Shown piece after piece: positions 61,605-64,000 of a stretch of 64,000 nt of DNA. Source of the stretch: Roseiarcus sp963835885 (GTDB lineage Bacteria; Pseudomonadota; Alphaproteobacteria; Rhizobiales; Beijerinckiaceae); NCBI GenBank assembly GCA_963835885.1, contig CAWIHF010000026.1, forward strand, positions 430,912 through 494,911. Direction: 5' to 3'. The notes under the pieces are model-generated. The model worked only from the letters and a program-made list of their open reading frames with translations, was not told the DNA's origin and ran no database searches. Both the position numbers and the translations under genes were made by a program. Within the stretch, counting starts at the first letter, position 1. Each line of letters begins with the position of its first letter.

Positions 61605-63285
61605 CGCGCGCGCGCGTGACGGCGGTGGTGCTCGTCGTGATCGCGGCGTACTTCGCGATTGGGGCGGCGCTCGCGCCGATCGCGGGCGGCGACTGGCTCG
61701 CGCTCGTCGGCGACCGCGGCGACGCGTGCGCGCGCGACGGGCTCGCGCGCACGCTGACCGCGGTGCCGCTGCTGCACGCGCTGGTGACACCGGCCGTCGC
61801 GCTGGCGCTGGTGATTGCGATCGCGTGGCTCGCGCTTGGTCGCGCCCCGTGGCGAGAGCCGCTCGCGATCGCGGTCGGGTTCGGCGTCGTGTGGCTCGCG
61901 TGCCCGTATGCGGCGCTCGACGTGTCGAACCGGACGATCGCCGCCGAGGAGCTGTACGGCGCCGCGGCCGCGGCGTGGCTCGCGATCGCGTGCCTGGCGC
62001 CCGCGGGTCCGCGCGGGCGGGCGCGCGGGGTCGCGGTCGTCGCGCTCGGCGTGATCGCGGGCTCGACGGCGCGAGAGGTCGCGACCCCGCTGGTGCTCGC
62101 GGCCGCGGTCGCGGCGGCGCTGCCAGCGGTCCGCGCGCGCGTGCCGCTCGCGCCCGCGGCCGCGCTCGGGCTCGCGGTCGGCGCGGCGCTGATCTGGAGC
62201 GCGCACCCGACGCCGCACCCCGGCTTCGTGCTCGACCGCACCGTGACCGGCTACCTGCGCGACGTGACCGCGGGGCTGCGCGGCGCGATCGCGGTCGCGA
62301 GCGCGCTCGTCGGGTTCGCGATGATCGAGCTGCTGCGCGGGCGGCGCGCGGATGCGGGCGCGCTCGGCGCGGTGGTCGCGCGCGCGGCGTGGTGCGTGCC
62401 GATCGCGATCGTCGCCCAGGCGGTCGTCGAGTTCGGCGTGCGGCCTGATTCTGACGCAGCTGTACGCGGGCGCGGTCGCTGGTCCGCGATCCCCGCGACG
62501 CGCGCGGTCGTCGACTCGCGCGCGCGGACCGCGTGCTGCGCGCGCTCGCGGTGGCCGGCGCGATCGCGGCGAGCGGGTTCCCGATGTGGCACTCGGTGTA
62601 CGAGTGGCGCGCGGTCGCGCGCGACGTCGACGCGTGTGCCGCCGCGCTCGCGGACGCGCCGCCGGGCTCGGTCGCGGTGGTGCCGCCGCTGCGCCGCACG
62701 CACGAGACGCCGTACTCGATTGGCGAGGACCTGCAGCGGGCGGCGGTGCGCGACCGCGTCGCGACGGTCGTCTACGGCCTCCGCGCGATCCGCATCGCGC
62801 CGGCGCTGCGCACGGTCGAGCCGACGCCGCCGCTCCAGCTCGCGGCGCGCGGCGTCGCGCTGCCGTGGCTGTCGGGCGATCTCGCCACGGCGCGCGAGCA
62901 GCTCGCCGCGGCGGCGCGCGCGGCCGGCGCGAGCGACGCGCGGCTCGTCGCGGTCGGCCTCGCCGTGCCCGGGCGCGCCGGCGAGGGTCGACGCCGGACA
63001 CTACGACGGCGAGCACGTCGTCGCGCCGACCGTCGCGCAGGTCGGGCTGCCGCCGTACGGCGTCGACGTGCGCGGCCGGCTGCGGCTCGTGATGACCGGG
63101 GCGCGCGACGAGGTGTGGGCGATCCCGCTCGGCGACGGCGACGTCGCGGATACTCGCCGCGGCGGCTCGCCGCGGCCGACGACGACGGCGCGTATCACCT
63201 CGTGCGCGCGCACGGCGTCAGCACGGCGATTGTCACCTGCGACGCGAGCGGCTGCGCGCTGGCCGGCGTCGCGTGGGCCGACTGA
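61601..63285 (+). pseudogene. second polytopic membrane protein, frame-broken (foreign tail)
   Basis: GTG 61601 overlaps the previous stop (GTGA). The first 285 codons are open and hydrophobic: VTAVVLVVIAAYFAIGAALAPI, TAVPLLHALVTPAVALALVIAIAWL (split), then LDVSNRTIAAEELYGAAAAAWL. Near 62,450 the frame changes to LILTQLYAGAVAGPR, then again to LRALAVAGAIAASGFPMWHSVYEWRAVARDVDACA (split), where a periplasm-facing domain begins (SVAVVPPLRRTHETPYSIGED). After 62,980 further breaks lead to AYHLVRAHGVSTAIVTCDASG and a stop at 63285. General plan resembles the preceding gene: membrane part then soluble tail. Family unknown. Confidence 0.5.
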
Positions 63286-63302
63286 CGCGGCGCTACTGCC
63301 GG

Positions 63303-64000
63303 CTACTGCACGACGAGCTGCCACGCCTGCGGCGCGACCGGCTGGTCGAGCACGTGGCCATCGGCGACCGCGGCCACGCACGGCGGCGCCGCCGCGGCCG
63401 CGCCCGGCGACAGCGCGAGGCAGCCGCCGCCGGGTGCGCGCAGCTGCCCGTTGTCGAGCGGGAAACACGCTCGTCGCGGGCCCGCCGCACGGCGCGAGCG
63501 CCACGGTCTCGCCGTCGACCGCGAGGGGCACGCGTCGCCGCCGGCGAGCCGCACCTCGCGGTCCGCGCCGAGCTCCCACGCCGGCGCGCTCGCGCAGTCG
63601 GCCGTCGCCAGGTCGGAGCCGAGGCACGCGCCGGCCGCGGTCGCGAGCACTCCGGTCACCGGCGCGAGCGTCGCCGCCGCGACGCGCCGCCGCTCCCACG
63701 ACCCGGCCGCCGACAGCTTGTAGTCGCCGGCGACGTGGCGGTCGATGTCGTCGAGGTAGCCCGCCGGCGTCGGCGGGCGCACGATTGTCGGTGCTCGAAC
63801 ATCGCGTAGCGCGCGAACACCTCCTGCTTCGCGCGCGCGACGTCGTCGGCGAGGTCGGCCGCCGCGCGATGCAGCGTGTAGCCGCGATACAGGCGCACCG
63901 CCGGCGGCGCGGCCACGCGCGTCGCGGCCTCGAGCGCGAACCGCGCCGAGAACACGTGGTCCCAGTGGTCGGTGTAGCCGGCGCCGTCACCCTCGTAGAC
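63303..64000 (-). CDS. PIG-L/LmbE-family deacetylase, N-terminus beyond the window, frame-broken
   Basis: Read from the right end on the minus strand: VYEGDGAGYTDHWDHVFSARFA has the family's DHxDH zinc-binding element, followed by VRLYRGYTLHRAAADLADDVARAKQEVFARYAMFEHR. A frame change near 63,780 leads into PPTPAGYLDDIDRHVAGDYKLSAAGSW and a C-terminal domain of about 130 residues. That domain contains VLATAAGACLGS, NGQLRAPGGGCLALSPG and QAWQLVV, which resembles a ricin-type beta-trefoil (QxW). PIG-L enzymes remove N-acetyl groups from sugars. Truncated 5' by the window edge; same foreign style as its neighbours. Confidence 0.6.

Noticed and set aside
61036..63016. Minus-strand frames of 400-500 codons in the foreign tail
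   Set aside because: Almost only Arg, Ala, Ser and Pro, as expected from antisense of GCG/CGC-rich coding sequence.

Overview
Kind of organism. Bases 1 to about 60,350 look like one GC-rich alphaproteobacterial chromosome, most likely order Hyphomicrobiales (Rhizobiales), perhaps near Methylocystaceae/Beijerinckiaceae. The order-level call rests on gene order: tRNA-Leu, tig, clpP, clpX, lon, hupB, tRNA-Val, tRNA-Asp, a 14-gene nuo operon, birA, RNase J, methylmalonyl-CoA epimerase, and a separate rpsF-rpsR-DUF2232-rplI cluster. The family guess is inference. From about 60,350 to the end, base and codon use change abruptly to an even richer GCG/CGC style with many frame breaks. This tail probably comes from another organism (myxobacterium-like by impression) and looks like a chimeric join.

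Layout. 1-1.0 kb: a TIR-domain, Cap12-like defence protein, partly AT-richer and frameshifted. 1.2-19 kb: mixed housekeeping and accessory genes: xthA, small conserved proteins, a PilZ protein, an ABC-2 exporter, a MASE1 histidine kinase/FixJ-type regulator pair, LolA, an aminotransferase facing a beta-keto acid cleavage enzyme, a zeta-like GST, CorA, a ClC channel and a GSU2403-type nucleotidyltransferase with a palindromic upstream site. 19-23.2 kb: an accessory patch with a Gly-rich secreted protein, a decayed multicopper-oxidase fragment, an Xre/RES toxin-antitoxin pair with an operator-like palindrome, a CCTGTTA-rich repeat cluster and a copper-ligand-poor multicopper oxidase (SufI-like).

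23.5-31.8 kb: proteostasis block (trigger factor, ClpP, ClpX, Lon with a heat-shock-type promoter, HU) and three tRNAs. 32.0-47.9 kb: complete respiratory complex I operon nuoA to nuoN, interrupted by several non-nuo items: a truncated S23-type four-helix-bundle ORF between nuoC and nuoD, a small membrane protein between nuoD and nuoE, a DUF3291 protein between nuoF and nuoG, and a hairpin-rich gap between nuoI and nuoJ. 47.8-59.7 kb: birA, RNase J, an SDR, mce, VapBC, a DMT permease, a FAH-family enzyme, NYN/LabA, family-5 uracil-DNA glycosylase, aldose epimerase and the ribosomal protein cluster. 60.0-64 kb: start of a DUF892 ferritin-like gene, then the foreign tail with two frame-broken membrane proteins and a PIG-L deacetylase running off the end.

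Data quality. Six alphaproteobacterial genes (TIR protein, multicopper oxidase, nuoF, nuoL, RNase J, NYN) each carry one frameshift, and every one is repaired by deleting exactly one base, five of them next to a short homopolymer. Complex I and RNase J are unlikely to be broken in a living cell, so uncorrected insertion errors are the simplest reading. No CRISPR array, rRNA gene or intact insertion sequence was seen.
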